From positions 62,001 through 126,000 of the forward strand of contig JABVXV010000098.1 in NCBI GenBank assembly GCA_013365325.1: a stretch of DNA of 64,000 bases, in the 5' to 3' direction. The DNA is from Dipetalonema caudispina. Lineage: Eukaryota; Nematoda; Chromadorea; Rhabditida; Onchocercidae. The notes under the pieces were generated by a model, which saw only the letters and a list, made by a program, of their open reading frames with translations, did no database searches and was not told the DNA's origin. Positions 36,308 to 49,800 of the stretch are shown here, piece after piece (positions within the stretch are counted from its first letter, which is position 1; each line of letters starts with the position of its first letter). The position numbers and the translations under genes are program-made.

Positions 36308-37311
36308 AGTAACCCTTAAGCACTGCTACAAGCTATTAATGGATATTAATCATTGAACAAAGTTGTTTAAAAATGAAACAAAAATCTCCTTAATGTACTA
36401 ACAAAAACTAAGAACGATGAGTATTTTTGTCAGAACTTCTCGAATATCTCATCCAACTATTACTATTGGTAAGATATCTCGGATGATTTCACTGAATGTT
36501 TGTTCATTACGTGTGGACTTATTAAGTTGAAAGTGCAATCTTAATAATTTAAGTTAATTTTTGTGAATTTCGAATCTAAAATAACAAATGAACAATGAAC
36601 TGCGTAAATATACCCTTCCACTCTCAAACTTTTATCTCAAACAAAAAGAAATCAGATCATCCATGATCCGCCAAGCAAGCTTAGACGACCTACCCAGGTC
36701 ACCGGTTATATTCAATTCACTGGCAACTCGGACACTGACCTTCTCTCCATATCGCCAACTGATAGACGCTGCTTCGACTCTCTTACACCTCCTACTTTAG
36801 CTACGATCCTCAGAGTGCTGTGTATTATACGATGTTTCACACTTTATTCTACCTGTAGTATTCATTTTCCGCATTGTCGTAAAAAGTATTCTTTCGTCAA
36901 TTTTCTAAATCTCAAAGGGTCATTCCATAAGTTTTATCATCACTTTCCCCCTTATCAACGGGTCGCTTTCATCAGCAATTTATCTTAAATGGATTAAATA
37001 GATTCTTCTGGAGAATAGCAAAAACTTACAATTAATTTAAACATAACAAAAACCTATTTCCCTTTGACCAGTTTCAGTTTTGTTAACTGAGAAATAGAAA
37101 AACGTTGTATTCATTTATCTTTTCATTACTCAATCATTCAAGGAAATATTGAAACATTTTTGATTTTTCTATTGAAATGATATAGTTGAGACAATATTGC
37201 ATGTGAAATTCACAATCAAACAACAATGAATTGGGCTTCAGAAAAAGGAACAAAAAAAAAAAAAGGAATTATCATTCGGAAAAATGAAAATCATTTTCAG
37301 TTAGGAAGTCA

Positions 37312-37336
37312 AATAATAATAATAATAATAATAATA
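37312..37336. repeat. (AAT)n microsatellite
   Basis: About eight uninterrupted AAT units in the gene-poor interval. Confidence 0.9.
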
Positions 37337-40022
37337 TCAGTGTAAAAGGAAAGATTATGACAAAATAAACAATAAATGAATCGAGCCAATCTATCTGAAA
37401 TGATAACAATTTGTAATGAAACATCACCATAGCATGTCGTCTATCAGTCTAAAATTTCAACATTCAAAAAAAAAAAAGTGAACACATTATTTAGATAACA
37501 TGTTTATTGGAATCCTCTAAATTTCATATTGTAAACTGCTATCAACAAATGGATTATCATTATTATTACTATTGTCATCAGTGATACTATTGTTATTATT
37601 TTTATCACATAATACTATTATTAGTGTCATAGTATTCTAACACTTTTAAGTAAACATTATAATGGTAAGTCAGAAGAATATGAACTTCAACAGCTTTCTC
37701 TCTCTTTCCTTCAATGAATTTCGCGATATTTTTCAACTTTTATTTGTTAAAGTAAATATCTACAAATTTATTAAATCCGAATAGGTTCAGTATAACCTTT
37801 TGAATATAACAATTAAACAATGAATATAACCTTTTGCTTTTTAATTAACAGATCTACCTGCTATCCCGAAATTTCCTTTCTGTAGAGAAGTTGGATAAAA
37901 AAATTAGTCATAATCCTTGTAGGATAACTTCCTTAATTACTCATTACATTAAAAGCACCAAATGGAGTCGCTCTTCTCAATATTTTAATATCTAATCTAT
38001 TCTTCCACCGACAATGCATATGTCAGAATCTTTTGCAAAGTAGGTTGGTGCGAAATGAAATTACCTTTTCATTTTCGATTACTTGTTTACATCAATTAAG
38101 GAAGTATAGCAAAAATTTCGATTACACTTATATGAATTAATCAGAACATACGAAAGACTGAAACAAAGGAGACCTTAGTGAGATATTTAGTACTGGAAGG
38201 ACATAAATAGCAGGAATAATCAATCTTGAGTTTTCTTATTCAAGTTATTTCTTCACAGATGTTTCCTCTCCATCAATCGAAATAATAAACGAAAATTCAT
38301 ATTAATTATATCGTAAACCGATATCCCTTAGAACATTTATTTAAATATTTTGATTCAATAATACTTTAACAAAGAGTAAAAAAATAATTTCCTTATTCCT
38401 TTATTCATATCTAATTAAAGGAATTGAAAAGTGTATTTCGAGATACGTCTTAACAAATATTCCGCAATAACCTTATTATAAGAAAACCTTTTGAGTCTGA
38501 ATTTGAATTTGATTTTTCAAAATAAAGATTTTAATTTTGATGTTAAAATACTTACGAAATAATAATAGAATAACGAGCGAATGTTAAGAGAATCAATGTG
38601 GAAATGGTTCCGGAAATGTTACACTAAAAGGAAATCAATGCTGTCAATTCCGTTTTCTCAATCTTCCTCCTCAATGTATACGATGAATCGTAATGAATGC
38701 ACAAGTTAGTTAGGAATAAAGTGAGAGTAATCCTACACTTACTTCTTCTTCGTCTTCTCAATTATTTCAAGGACGAATGCGCATATTCTTTCAAATATTA
38801 CTGAGAATTCAATTATCTCTGGACTAAAACCATTCCAGCTGAATGATCAAATCATTACACAAATAGTTACCAAAAAGTAAAAGTAATCTGTATTCATTCT
38901 TACATTTAAATATGATTTCATCATTACTTCCTAATTGTACTTCATCACTTTGATAATTTGTCCCCTTCAACTGCATCACTGTTTCACTAATAAATATTTA
39001 TTTAACATCCAAAGGATTGGATAAAACTGAGATTAGGAAAGATAAATAGTAGTCAAAGATATTAGACGGACGTTTCCTTTATCGACGTAAGTGGAAAAGG
39101 AGCTTAAAGTGCCTATCCAATGACGTGGTTTCCTAATGCATTGAATGCGATACCATACGAGCTGTTATGTCTTGTATCACAAAAAAATTGAAAAATGGAC
39201 AAAATTCATGTTTTAAAAATGATATTGGATGTTAAAATATCTTGAGGCTTACTTTGCGCTCCTGGGACACAGGCTCAATTGACGTTATTGAACCAAACTC
39301 TCAATTCAGTAAAGCAAGGATGCTATTCTATTTGCACTGGCATAGACTGAAGTGTTCGCTTAATGTGTGACATCATTGCCTAGACCAAGAAATTTTTTAA
39401 ACTTAATTTTTCATCTCGCTTATAAATCAGCAAAGTTAGTTCTCTAGGCACGATATGGTGCAAATCTTGCATGTTATACGAATGCATGACTGAAACGAAT
39501 AATTTTAGATGAGTTTCAATAAATCCCTTTTGTTATTTGTACCTCGACAAGCCATTATTCCCTTTACATCAAATGAAGCAGTTTCGTGACTCGAATTTTA
39601 TTTCTGTTCCATCTCCACGGGACTACCCACCTATTTAAGGCTTGATTTAAATTTAAAGGAAAAATTAAGGGAGCACCATAAAGAGTATTTAGTAAATCAG
39701 TCTTCAATTGCGTGATTCAAGAACATAATTTCAAAACTAATTATACAACGGAACAAAAAATATAAATCCGTTCTTCATAATTTCATGACATTTTGTCAAA
39801 AATAATGAAGCTAACGACAAAAGTAAATGGAACAATGATATATTTGTGAAAGATTTCAAGACATTTTCTCCATGTATAAAATAATTGCGAGATTTATTTT
39901 CTATTGTTTCATTCTTAGAGAAACGACAAAGAGCCAACAGCTATTCAACGATTGAAAAGAAGTAAAAACTACACTGCAACCGCTTTCTAAATACAATTTC
40001 CGGCTTTAAATCCTTTCTTGAG

Positions 40023-40514
40023 TTGACAATCTTGGACATAAGCCACATAAGGCCTTATTATAATCATTGGAATCCTGGAGTTCCTATACTCATTTCAAAT
40101 ATGATTTCCGAAATTTCAAAAATGAAGTTTAATGAATGGAAGAAAAGAAATGGTATAGATGTATTTTTGATTAGTCTCTTAATGCTCAACAAAACAAACC
40201 AGTACATACTAATACCATATGGAATAGATGGAGCAAATATACGAGAAAACGAATCATAAATACCGACAATATCTTTAAGAGCCGAACCCAGACCACCATT
40301 GATTATTGATTCCTATGCCTTCAAATACCATATATATAATAAAGATCATCACAAGGTCACTGAAATCTGTAAATGGCATTTCTTAAGACTCAAAAGTAGA
40401 TCTGTTGTAGATTTCAGAATCTCGTTATACAATTTTCTCAGCAAATATCACCTCGACACTTCATACGCAGAATTCAAAATGTGTAAAAGCAGTAGTAACA
40501 ATTATATTTTTTAA
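40023..40514 (+). other. Two adjacent weak ORFs, unassigned
   Basis: Frames 40023-40259 (78 codons) and 40299-40514 (71 codons) follow each other on the plus strand in the gene-poor interval. The second has SYAFKYHIYNKDHHKVTEIC then KWHFLRLKSRS, spacing that loosely recalls a F/Y-x-C zinc finger of the FLYWCH type. That resemblance is weak. They may be remnants of one decayed gene or transposon, or chance. Confidence 0.2.
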
Positions 40515-43223
40515 ACCGTTAAAGCAAATCTTAAAAATAAAAATATTGAAAAATTTCGCAATATGTCTCAAGAAAATGGATTTTTTAGCAAATTCTTAGC
40601 AATAAAATAGCAATACATCAAAAATTCATGAAATAGAACGTTAAGATCACCCCATCCAATATATATGTATAAAGCTGTTGTAAAGTACTCATTAGCTACC
40701 AGACCAAAAATTCTTAGTCTTACCTAGAAAAGGTGAAAGAACAGAAACCGGTGGGATAATAACATTCTTGAATAAAGTTCACAAATACAGATGCTTTTCT
40801 CATGAATAAGAATCACACATCCCATATATAATATCTTTCCATGACAACCCCACAGATTATAACTTTATTAAATGTAATTCAATATCTTAGTTTTTTGAAA
40901 CAAGTCTAAATTTGAAGTGGGAAACTTTCCACAGAAGTTAATGAGCCCTTTTTCTTTCACTTCTTTATTCTTCATACTACTACAATTGTAACAGAGACAG
41001 TCGAACATCTGACATTCCAACACCTTGTAAGGAACATACCTGATTGATGACAACATATAAGAATATAAAAGGATAAAAGAAAGTTTTGATTTTTAGTTCG
41101 TCAGAATAATGGAGTGATAAAATGCCTCAGAAAGTTACAGTTAAACATTTTCTAACAATAGCACTAAGGAACCAAACGAAACATATGACATTTCGGGAAA
41201 ATTTAATTTTTCATTCAACGACAGATCTGTGATAATTAAGATCCCTAAATCTTCTGAATTAAGTAAAATTGCTTGACAAACTATCAGGCAAGATTCGGTA
41301 GCCTTGGAAAACACAGGTTCACAGGAATTATATATATTACTCTAAAATTACCATAATGATCCAGAAATATGGAACAAAACTAAACCCGAGAGAATGAAAA
41401 TAACCATCAATATTAGCTTTGCCGGAGTTTTATTATACCATAACTGTTTTTTATTTCTCTCAAGAATGTTGCAGTCTTTAAAATGTTTTAATATCAATTA
41501 CGACTACTAGCAAGGTAAATTGAATTTCTGACATTATGAAACGGTAGCTAAAAGCTTTATGATTTCATGAAAAAAACTATCTTGATAATTTACAAAGGAA
41601 TCTAATGGAAGCGGAGCTAATACTGATAAAGCTATTTGCAAAAGGCAATGCAGAAATGGGAAAAAAAAGACAGCGAAAAAGAAGATGTTAACAGCAAAAA
41701 GATACGAACTAATTTTAATTAAAGAATTAATGTAAACAAACTGAGAATAATTTTGATACCTATAAGACATGTCAAATGGTAGGATTGTGATACAATAGAA
41801 AAGTGAATCTTTTACATGAATTAATATTTTAAGAGGAATAAGTAACCAAAATGTGGAATGGATATCTGCAGCATGTCTTACTCATCCCATCATTGTTTCC
41901 TTCTTTGTTTCGACAGAATATATAGATATGTAAATTTTTTTAAACTTACAAATATAGAGGAATGAAAGAGAAAATAAATATGTTAAATTAATTAATGAAT
42001 GGAAAAGCGTTTAAGGAAATTAATGAAATAAATAAACAATTCCAAGAAAATGATATGGGTACATAAAGTCAATTCAGTCAATCTTTTACATTTATTTGAC
42101 ACTTAGTCTTTCTACAAATCAGCCCAGACATAAAGCATTGCTTTTAAGAAGAAATGATGTATGTTTCTAAGGCATATATCTATTTTATTCATGGCTTGTT
42201 GTACTATCATACAACCTTTTCTTTTATCATTTATAAACTGTGCTTCAGTAAATTGATATGCAATGCTTTTCCACCACATTTTTCATTCACACTTTTATAC
42301 AGACAGAATGCAAATATTCTATGGTAAAATTTTACAGATGAGAATTAATTGCAGTCGATTAGATAGTTCATTGAATTGTCTAATTATTAATTAATTCAGA
42401 TAAATAGGACCGATTTGAAGGAATGATCACTAGCAATCAATACATTAACTAATGACAGGTAGATAAATACTTCGAATAATTACAAGTGAAGGGGAAAGAC
42501 TTGAAAAAGGTATGGAAAGAGAAGAATTGCATGAAAACTTTCTGTCGCTTGGCTAACTCTCTAACCAAGGGACGGATATCTCAATTAGTTTGACTGACAA
42601 AAGCTTCCTTCAAGTCTTAAAGCAGCTTTTTCAAAAAAAAGAGTCTATGTCAATGACAGCCATAAATCATCGATTAGTACAAATTGCCATAAAATCGTTC
42701 TAAAAAAGGTACTATTGAAAAACAATAAGAAGTGCTAAAATGCTCCGAATCTTAAACACGTATGAAATTCACAAAATGAACTTTTCTTTTGTTTTTTTTC
42801 AGATAGTGAGTATCTGTTTATCGAATTTTAAACTCCCATTTTAATTCAGTTATTCAATTCTGATATGAAACAAGCTTAGATAAATTGTTCTGTTTCAATG
42901 AAGGAAATTGATGTTTTCATAATTTTTGCGCATGAAAATTCGGAACTCTTTGCATATCATGAAATAAATGCAAGAGATTATAATTATTATGATTATCTTT
43001 ATTTTATTACTGCTGTCGATAAGGAAGCAGTGAGATATTTTAGGCTGCAAGAGCGCTAATTGATAATGATTTGATAATTATACAACAAAGCAGTTTGAAA
43101 AGGTATATGAGTGGTGAACTTATAGCTTTATTTGCTGAGCAAATTTAAGACTCATTAATTAGAAAATAAAGAAATATCAAAATAGACAGCATTTTCCGAT
43201 CCACATTTGCAATATTTTTTAAA

Positions 43224-43466
43224 ATGCAGATCGGAGATCAGATTCTTGAGAAAATGTACAATTCATTGAGCACAGAGAGCTACCATCATTATCTGTCTGA
43301 GATCAACCTATTGAGGCAGAAACCAGTCTTGTCAGATGGAACTGCCAGAACTTGGCCACATACATTTCGGAGGTTGCTCACGGACATAACAGTCAATGAG
43401 TTGTGCGACGGTTATGCCAACCTGAATGCATTGTTCAAGATCAGTAAAGAGAAATTACTGACTTGA
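43224..43466 (+). CDS. Small ORF, hypothetical
   Basis: An 80-codon ATG frame, less AT-rich than the surrounding DNA and with a balanced soluble composition (LSTESYHHYLSEINLLRQKP, then TWPHTFRRLLTDITVNELCD). I do not recognise a family. It could be a single-exon small gene, a retrocopy fragment, or the end of a missed gene. Sequence just after its stop resembles a short block near 43633 (AGATC.GTAAAGAGA..TTACTGAC), a local duplication. Confidence 0.25.
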   Translation: MQIGDQILEKMYNSLSTESYHHYLSEINLLRQKPVLSDGTARTWPHTFRRLLTDITVNELCDGYANLNALFKISKEKLLT

Positions 43467-43889
43467 AAAACCCAGCGGGATTCCTGTTTTCATTTCTTGT
43501 ATTACAAATTGTCCATATCTAGCAATCTGCATGTTGATCGGGTAATGTCGTGGTTACTGTGTGCGAATTACCTTTTCCGGATTGTTGAGTTCATTGTTCG
43601 CTAGATGTTGCACAGATCTGGTATACCGAAGAAAAGATCCGTAAAGAGAGGTTACTGACAGAATGTCTCTGACATGAACAAATTGATTTCTTGTTTTCTC
43701 ATACTTATGTTTCCTTTCTTTTCTTGTCTCATTGTATTCATTCATAGTTAGCAGTTAGTTATTTTCTTTTTCAGCTAATTGATTCTTCAGCAAGCTGTGA
43801 AGCGTAACTTCCTTCGTCGTACGCGAAATGTCTGAAATTTAACTCGTTGGAAGCAAATGCCAAAAATCAAGGAGAATCAGTAAACAAGA

Positions 43890-46800
43890 ATGTTATCTTT
43901 GAATCATCTACGTTTACTGCTTATCAAAGAATTCATTGTTATTTGGCGAAGTAAGATATGGAGCGTGGTTGAAATAGCTATTCCACTGGTTATCTCTGTG
44001 CCACTCATGATTCTCGTCCTTCAGGTTGCTTATCCTTTGCAGCTTCTTCTAATTTTCATGAATAATGTTTCAAAAGAATTCTTGAAGCGGGGAATTTATA
44101 CAGAGACAACCGGGAGAGATATGCTAATGAATAGGGCTGTTCTAGAACTCGTCATCCGTCAAACATGAAGCACAATTCTGGGAATCATTTCAAGTGACCG
44201 GAGATTGGAGAGATATAGACCGACGTCTCGGTAATATGCAATCGATTTACAGTTACTGTGGGATGCTCAGTCGGAGAAGTTTAGGACTTGTATTTCCGTA
44301 AGTCCATGCATTACTTTTCCCTTTTGATATTCTAAGATTTGTTTTATGGTTAATATTTATGGTTTCTACTTCGATTTCTTTACATCATCGTGAAAAGTGA
44401 ATATATATTTTTCAGAAACAATGTAGATAAGAAAGAGATTTTGTGGGCAGCTCGCGAAATAGAATTTCGTTATTTGATGAATAATTCAGCTTTACATCCA
44501 CACATTTATGAGTTGAATGTGAAAATATTCCCAACTGAGGCAGCCATGATGGAAGCGCTGTTGGAGGATTACCATCGTTCTTTCAGATGTACTAAATATA
44601 TTGGTATGTGTTTAAATTTATTTTATTTTATCATGTATTTATTGAACAAATTTCTTTGTGGTGGTGGGTTACTTTCAGCTTCGAGGGAAAAGTTATAAAT
44701 GGTATAGCCATGGGGATCGATCATTATGATTAATAAAAACCTAGTTGAAGTTACGCGGTTCAAGCTAGTTATGTTATTTTCTTCTCCATATTGTTACTAA
44801 TTCAGGTGGATCGAAGTACATAATTGTTTTTCATCTGGGCTATTCAATGCTTACTTCAAAATCCTGTTAAGAGATCTGGAGAAAGACATATATACCATGA
44901 GCGAACAGAAAACTCATTTTTACTTCCACATATTCATTGCCACTAATGCTCTTGAAATAAAAAAGTGCTGCAGAAAATAAATGCAAAAAGCAAAAAAATC
45001 AGCCTGAATAATAAATCGAAAGTGATGTTAAGAGGTAAACGACGACTTAGCGATCCCGCAAAATAATGCGTTAACGTGGTTAAAATGTTAAGCAGTTCAG
45101 AAAGCTGTGCTTCGGTTTGCGGTCGCTCTCATTATGATCGATAGCCTTATACTAAAATCTATTCTTAGTGAAATACGTATGACTAGTCCAGCGCTTTCTA
45201 AATTATTACGTATTTACAGCTGGTATTATATTTGATGAATATAATAGTAGCACATCGCGCCTTTCTTATACCATACGAATACGTCAGACAGAAGATCCAC
45301 AAACACGGTGGTATATTGGTGATGACATTTGGGAGAATGGAGGACCGTATGAAATTTTAGACGACCAGTTTCTAGTGAATATGATGCCCAATTACTGGTC
45401 CCTTGGTGTACTGTCACTACAATATGCAATCGATACTGTATTTCTTAAGGTATCTGTTTTCTTCCTATTAGTCACGATAGTGATGCAGTTGAGTTTATCT
45501 CTCCACAGTAGCATTTATCTTAAGAAATTTTTTATATACAATAACTATTGTATATAAAAAATTTCTTGATATCTGTTTAACAGAAATCTCCAGTGTATTG
45601 TCGGTTACTTTTTTTCTGGAAACTTATGAAGCTGGCGTACGTTATGAAGTGCTCAACAGATTACAAAATATGGTGCATAAAAGCTCTAACTTTACAGGGA
45701 ATTGATGGTAAAAAAAACAACGATAGCAATTTTCAACTTAGTTTAGAACGTATTCCTGAGCCACCATATTTTGAAAAGTCGATCGTCGAATTCCTTTCAT
45801 TTTTGATAATTTTCTGGCAGTTGTTTACTTTGCCTTGTGTTCTGCACGCAGTTACAAATATTACTTCGGAAAAACACAGCGGTATAAAGGTTGCATTTTT
45901 TCCTGTTTTCGTTATAAATTTCATTCTTGCTTTTAATTCCAGCTTTCCAAAAATTTTTGTAAAATTCATTTTCCTGATCTACCGAATCAGTTTGAGAATT
46001 ATTAGCATTCATTTTCCGTGCTTGAAAGACAGAGAATTAGAATATTTTTTTCTGCTGTAGGTTTTCATTTGTTTGTTCTTGGTTTCAACTTTCTTTGAAA
46101 AAATGCTAGCGAAGTTAGGCAAGAGATCGAAGTATGGTGTTTGACGAGGAATTTTTTTCCTGCTATTATTACCTGTGCAGAATTAGTCTAAGATATTTAT
46201 TTAGTTTGGAATATTCAATATTTTAATATGTCATGAATTAGTTGGATTTTTACCGATATAATATTGGTTATGAGCTATTTCTACCATTTTATATCCTAAG
46301 TATATTTATATACGAATTGGCAGACATTGCTTTCGACTCTTTTTTCAGGCGTTTTTAGCAGTGATGGGCATTCAGTCCTCTACGTTTTATATAGCACACG
46401 CGATAATTGGTTTTATCAAAACTATGGTAATCTTGCTGTCGTGTACAGTTATCTTATTGCCACAGATTCAGGTCTCAACTTGATTTTCATTTTAATGTTT
46501 TCAAGTTTTATTTTCAAGAACCATGCTTCACCATTTAATATAACTGCAGGCTAAATGTGATCTATACGGACTACAGATAAGTCTGATAACTTTGTTCCAT
46601 AATTTTATCTAAATTCAGTTCTGTTTCATCTCACGGATTTAACAGCACCTCATTTATCGAAGCTAGTTTTATAATAGAACTACTGTGACAAATGTGACAC
46701 TTGTTGCTTTTGAACAAAATACCTGGAATTCTTATGTATTCAGACAGTATCTCCATGGTTATTTTTTTCTACTAACTTTATTTATGGTGCTGCTGCTGCT

Positions 46801-49800
46801 AGTTTTGCTCTTTTAATGTCCTGCGTTTTCCACGGTCCTGGTGCTGCGACAAAAGGAACAGCTTTCATTTGGCTTGCAACTATTGGTGGGTTACTTTTTT
46901 TTATAATTTTAGTCCTGAGGAGGATGATTGTTTGTGGATTGATTGATGGCAATACCAGCGAAGTTAGCCTAACTTACCGTTTTCATTCTTAAATTTTTGC
47001 AGGCTTGACAAGATTAAAAGCGACAGGAGGATCAGTTCTTTTAAATATTATACTTTCACTGAATTTAAATTATGCTTTCATTTGTGCTCACGATGCTATG
47101 CAGGATTATATGAATCGAGGTAACTGCTTATCTTTGATAAAACATAACTTGGATCTTTTATGTATTGACAGTGGCGAAGTATTGTTGAAGCATTGCTACA
47201 CTAAAGTTTGAGTGCTAATGGTTGGGACCCATCAACAGTTTAATAAGGAAGTACTTTAACCAAAATGAATATGACAGCTAAATTCTAATCTTTTTTTCTG
47301 AGTTCCTTGCGTAATGTATTTAAGGTAATGCAAAACTAAGTTTGTTCTATAACACATTTTTCCAATTGAGCAGTCAATGTTGTATCCCTTGTGATAGTTT
47401 TGCAAAATGTTTGGTTATTCTCACTTCATTGGTCTGTCCTTTGAATTTGTCTAGTCTCTTAGATTCTTACTGGAATCTTTCCCCTATTCTTTTTTCACTC
47501 CCCACCACTCACTTTGATTTTTCCTTGTAGACCAGATTTGTGGGCGTTTCAAAACTAAATGATTTGTTCGAAGTATTCATTATAGATAATAGCTCTTTTT
47601 TATATATCTTCTCAGTTCGAATGGTGCATCAAGCCCTGAAAGACTCTTCATAGTAGCAAAATCGTTTTTATCTAAGCAATTCTTTTTAAGATGAATACTT
47701 GGGCATCCATAATATGTTTGAAAATACGACATACATATTTCCATTCGGGATTGCGCTACTGATGATGACATTCGATGTTGTATGGATGTCGCTTTTAGCA
47801 GTTTATTTGGATAATGTCTATCCCTCTGGTGATTTTCCGCGGAAGGATTGGTTTTTCTTCTTATATGTAAGTTTAAAACCAGTAATATGAAATCTATGGT
47901 CTAATTACAAATAAAGTTATATATGTGACATTTATGGCTTTATGAACATTATTTGTGAAACAGTAGGTGCATTTGTATCATTCTACGTATTGTTGCATTC
48001 CAAAGATTTGACAAGTTATTTTTGCTAGCAGGACAATTTTTTTTTATTGTAAACGGTTGGTTACCACTATTAGTAATATCCAAAGACCCTTGAAATAAAC
48101 AAGGAAATTTTAACGAATAACAACCACAATTACTAGTGAACACATGACATTATTTATTGATGAAAGTGCAGTTAATTGACTCTACAATAACGGGGTTTTT
48201 CTCGAAATAGAAAATTGAAAAAGTGTTGTATCAGTAAAAAGTTACTGAGTAAATTAAAAGTAAAGAAGTAGTGACGTAAAAATTTTACATTTTCTTTTTT
48301 AAAGCGATCGAACGGTGAACGCAGCCAACAATGCGCTTCTTACGATTCTTCCGATGCTCCTAATGATAACATTCAAGAACATGAGGGAGACGATCAAGCA
48401 GACATCGATATACGGCACTTGACGAAGACTTATACCATACAACCAGCTGTTGATGGCATGTCTTTCCGTGCTTATCGAGGAGAGGTAATTCGATCTTCTT
48501 TGTTATTATTAGAACTAATAAATGCTGTAATAACAAAAAACAAAAGCTTGTTTAAACTGTCTTTGAATTGAAAATTGGGGTTGTAAGAATTTTTTGGGCT
48601 TTATAGTTCTTTCTTCTTTTCACCTGTCAACTTTTCGGGAATTCATATGTTAGCTACTAGAGAAACCAGAGCCACAGATGTGTGACATTAATTGTAGCTA
48701 CTATGCGTCCATTAATATAATTTCTTCCTGAAACTTTGCAAGTTATAATTTTTTTTTTTTTGCTATATACGTACATATCTTAGGGCAGCCTTCGTTTTTT
48801 TTTTTTTTTTTTTAGTTATCCATTTATTTCGCTTGTTCAAAAATTAATTATAACATAATATTTTTTTTTTCAGATAACTGTTCTTCTGGGGCACAACGGT
48901 GCCGGAAAAAGCACAACATTCTCGTTGATAACAGGCCTTATTTCACCAACCTCTGGCTCGATTTACATTTGTGGCAGCAGGATGGAATCATGTTCTATCG
49001 ATCACTGCCAACGAGAAATAGGTTTCTGTCCACAGTACAATGCATTATTTGATTTGCTGACAGTACGCGAGCATTTGGAGATGTTTCGGAAACTCAGCGG
49101 CAGTACAACTAATTGTACCATGAAGCTGATGACGGATATTCAATTAGATAACGCAGCTGACATGGTATACCTCTTGTGTCCTTCGTCTTATCAACTGCTA
49201 AAATAATTGGATTGATAAATTGTCATATATTTCATAACGCATTTTGAGGAGTAGGAAAAGATGACGACAAGATATTAGCACTTTAAGTAATAAGATGGAA
49301 TGAACTTTGAGGCGTTTTATCTTGTCCAAATTATCAGCAACGTTAAGGGTGGTTAGTGCGGAAAATTATTTTTTCGAAATTGTTTGGGTTTGAGGTTGCT
49401 GGAAAACTTAGCGGCGGGATGAAAAGGAAATTATGTGTCGGAATATCTTTGGTTGGTGGACGTCGCGTTATACTGTTAGATGAGCCAACAGCTGGTATGG
49501 ATCCAGCTTCCAGACAAGCGGTCTTCCAATTACTTCAGCGTTGTAAACGTGAGAGGTAATTTCACTTAATTTTGAGTATCCGTATGCTGAATTTTACCTA
49601 ACGTCACTTATAACTGTTGGAGCTACATGTTGTCGATGTGCATGAGTGCAACTATTTATGCTCAATTTTATTACCGCTTGGACTTAGCTGTTTCAACATA
49701 AACACATTTACCTTTAACATATTGTGTAAATTTGCTTTAGGACAATTCTTTTAACAACCCATTGTATGGATGAAGCAGACTTACTCGGTGATCGCATAGC

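Larger units (their letters stand above)
36126..43889. other. Gene-poor interval of about 7.7 kb
   Basis: Upstream of both the arrestin gene (-) and the ABCA gene (+), so it must hold their promoters. Apart from the weak ORFs listed separately, I see AT-rich sequence, an AAT microsatellite at 37312-37336 and several poly(A) or poly(T) runs. No supported splice-connected gene was found. Confidence 0.5.

Noticed and set aside
36240..36340. A possible tRNA gene on the minus strand around the B-box-like AGTTCGATTCC
   Set aside because: The bases flanking the loop do not form a T-stem, and no acceptor or anticodon stem could be built. Kept only as a weak remnant.
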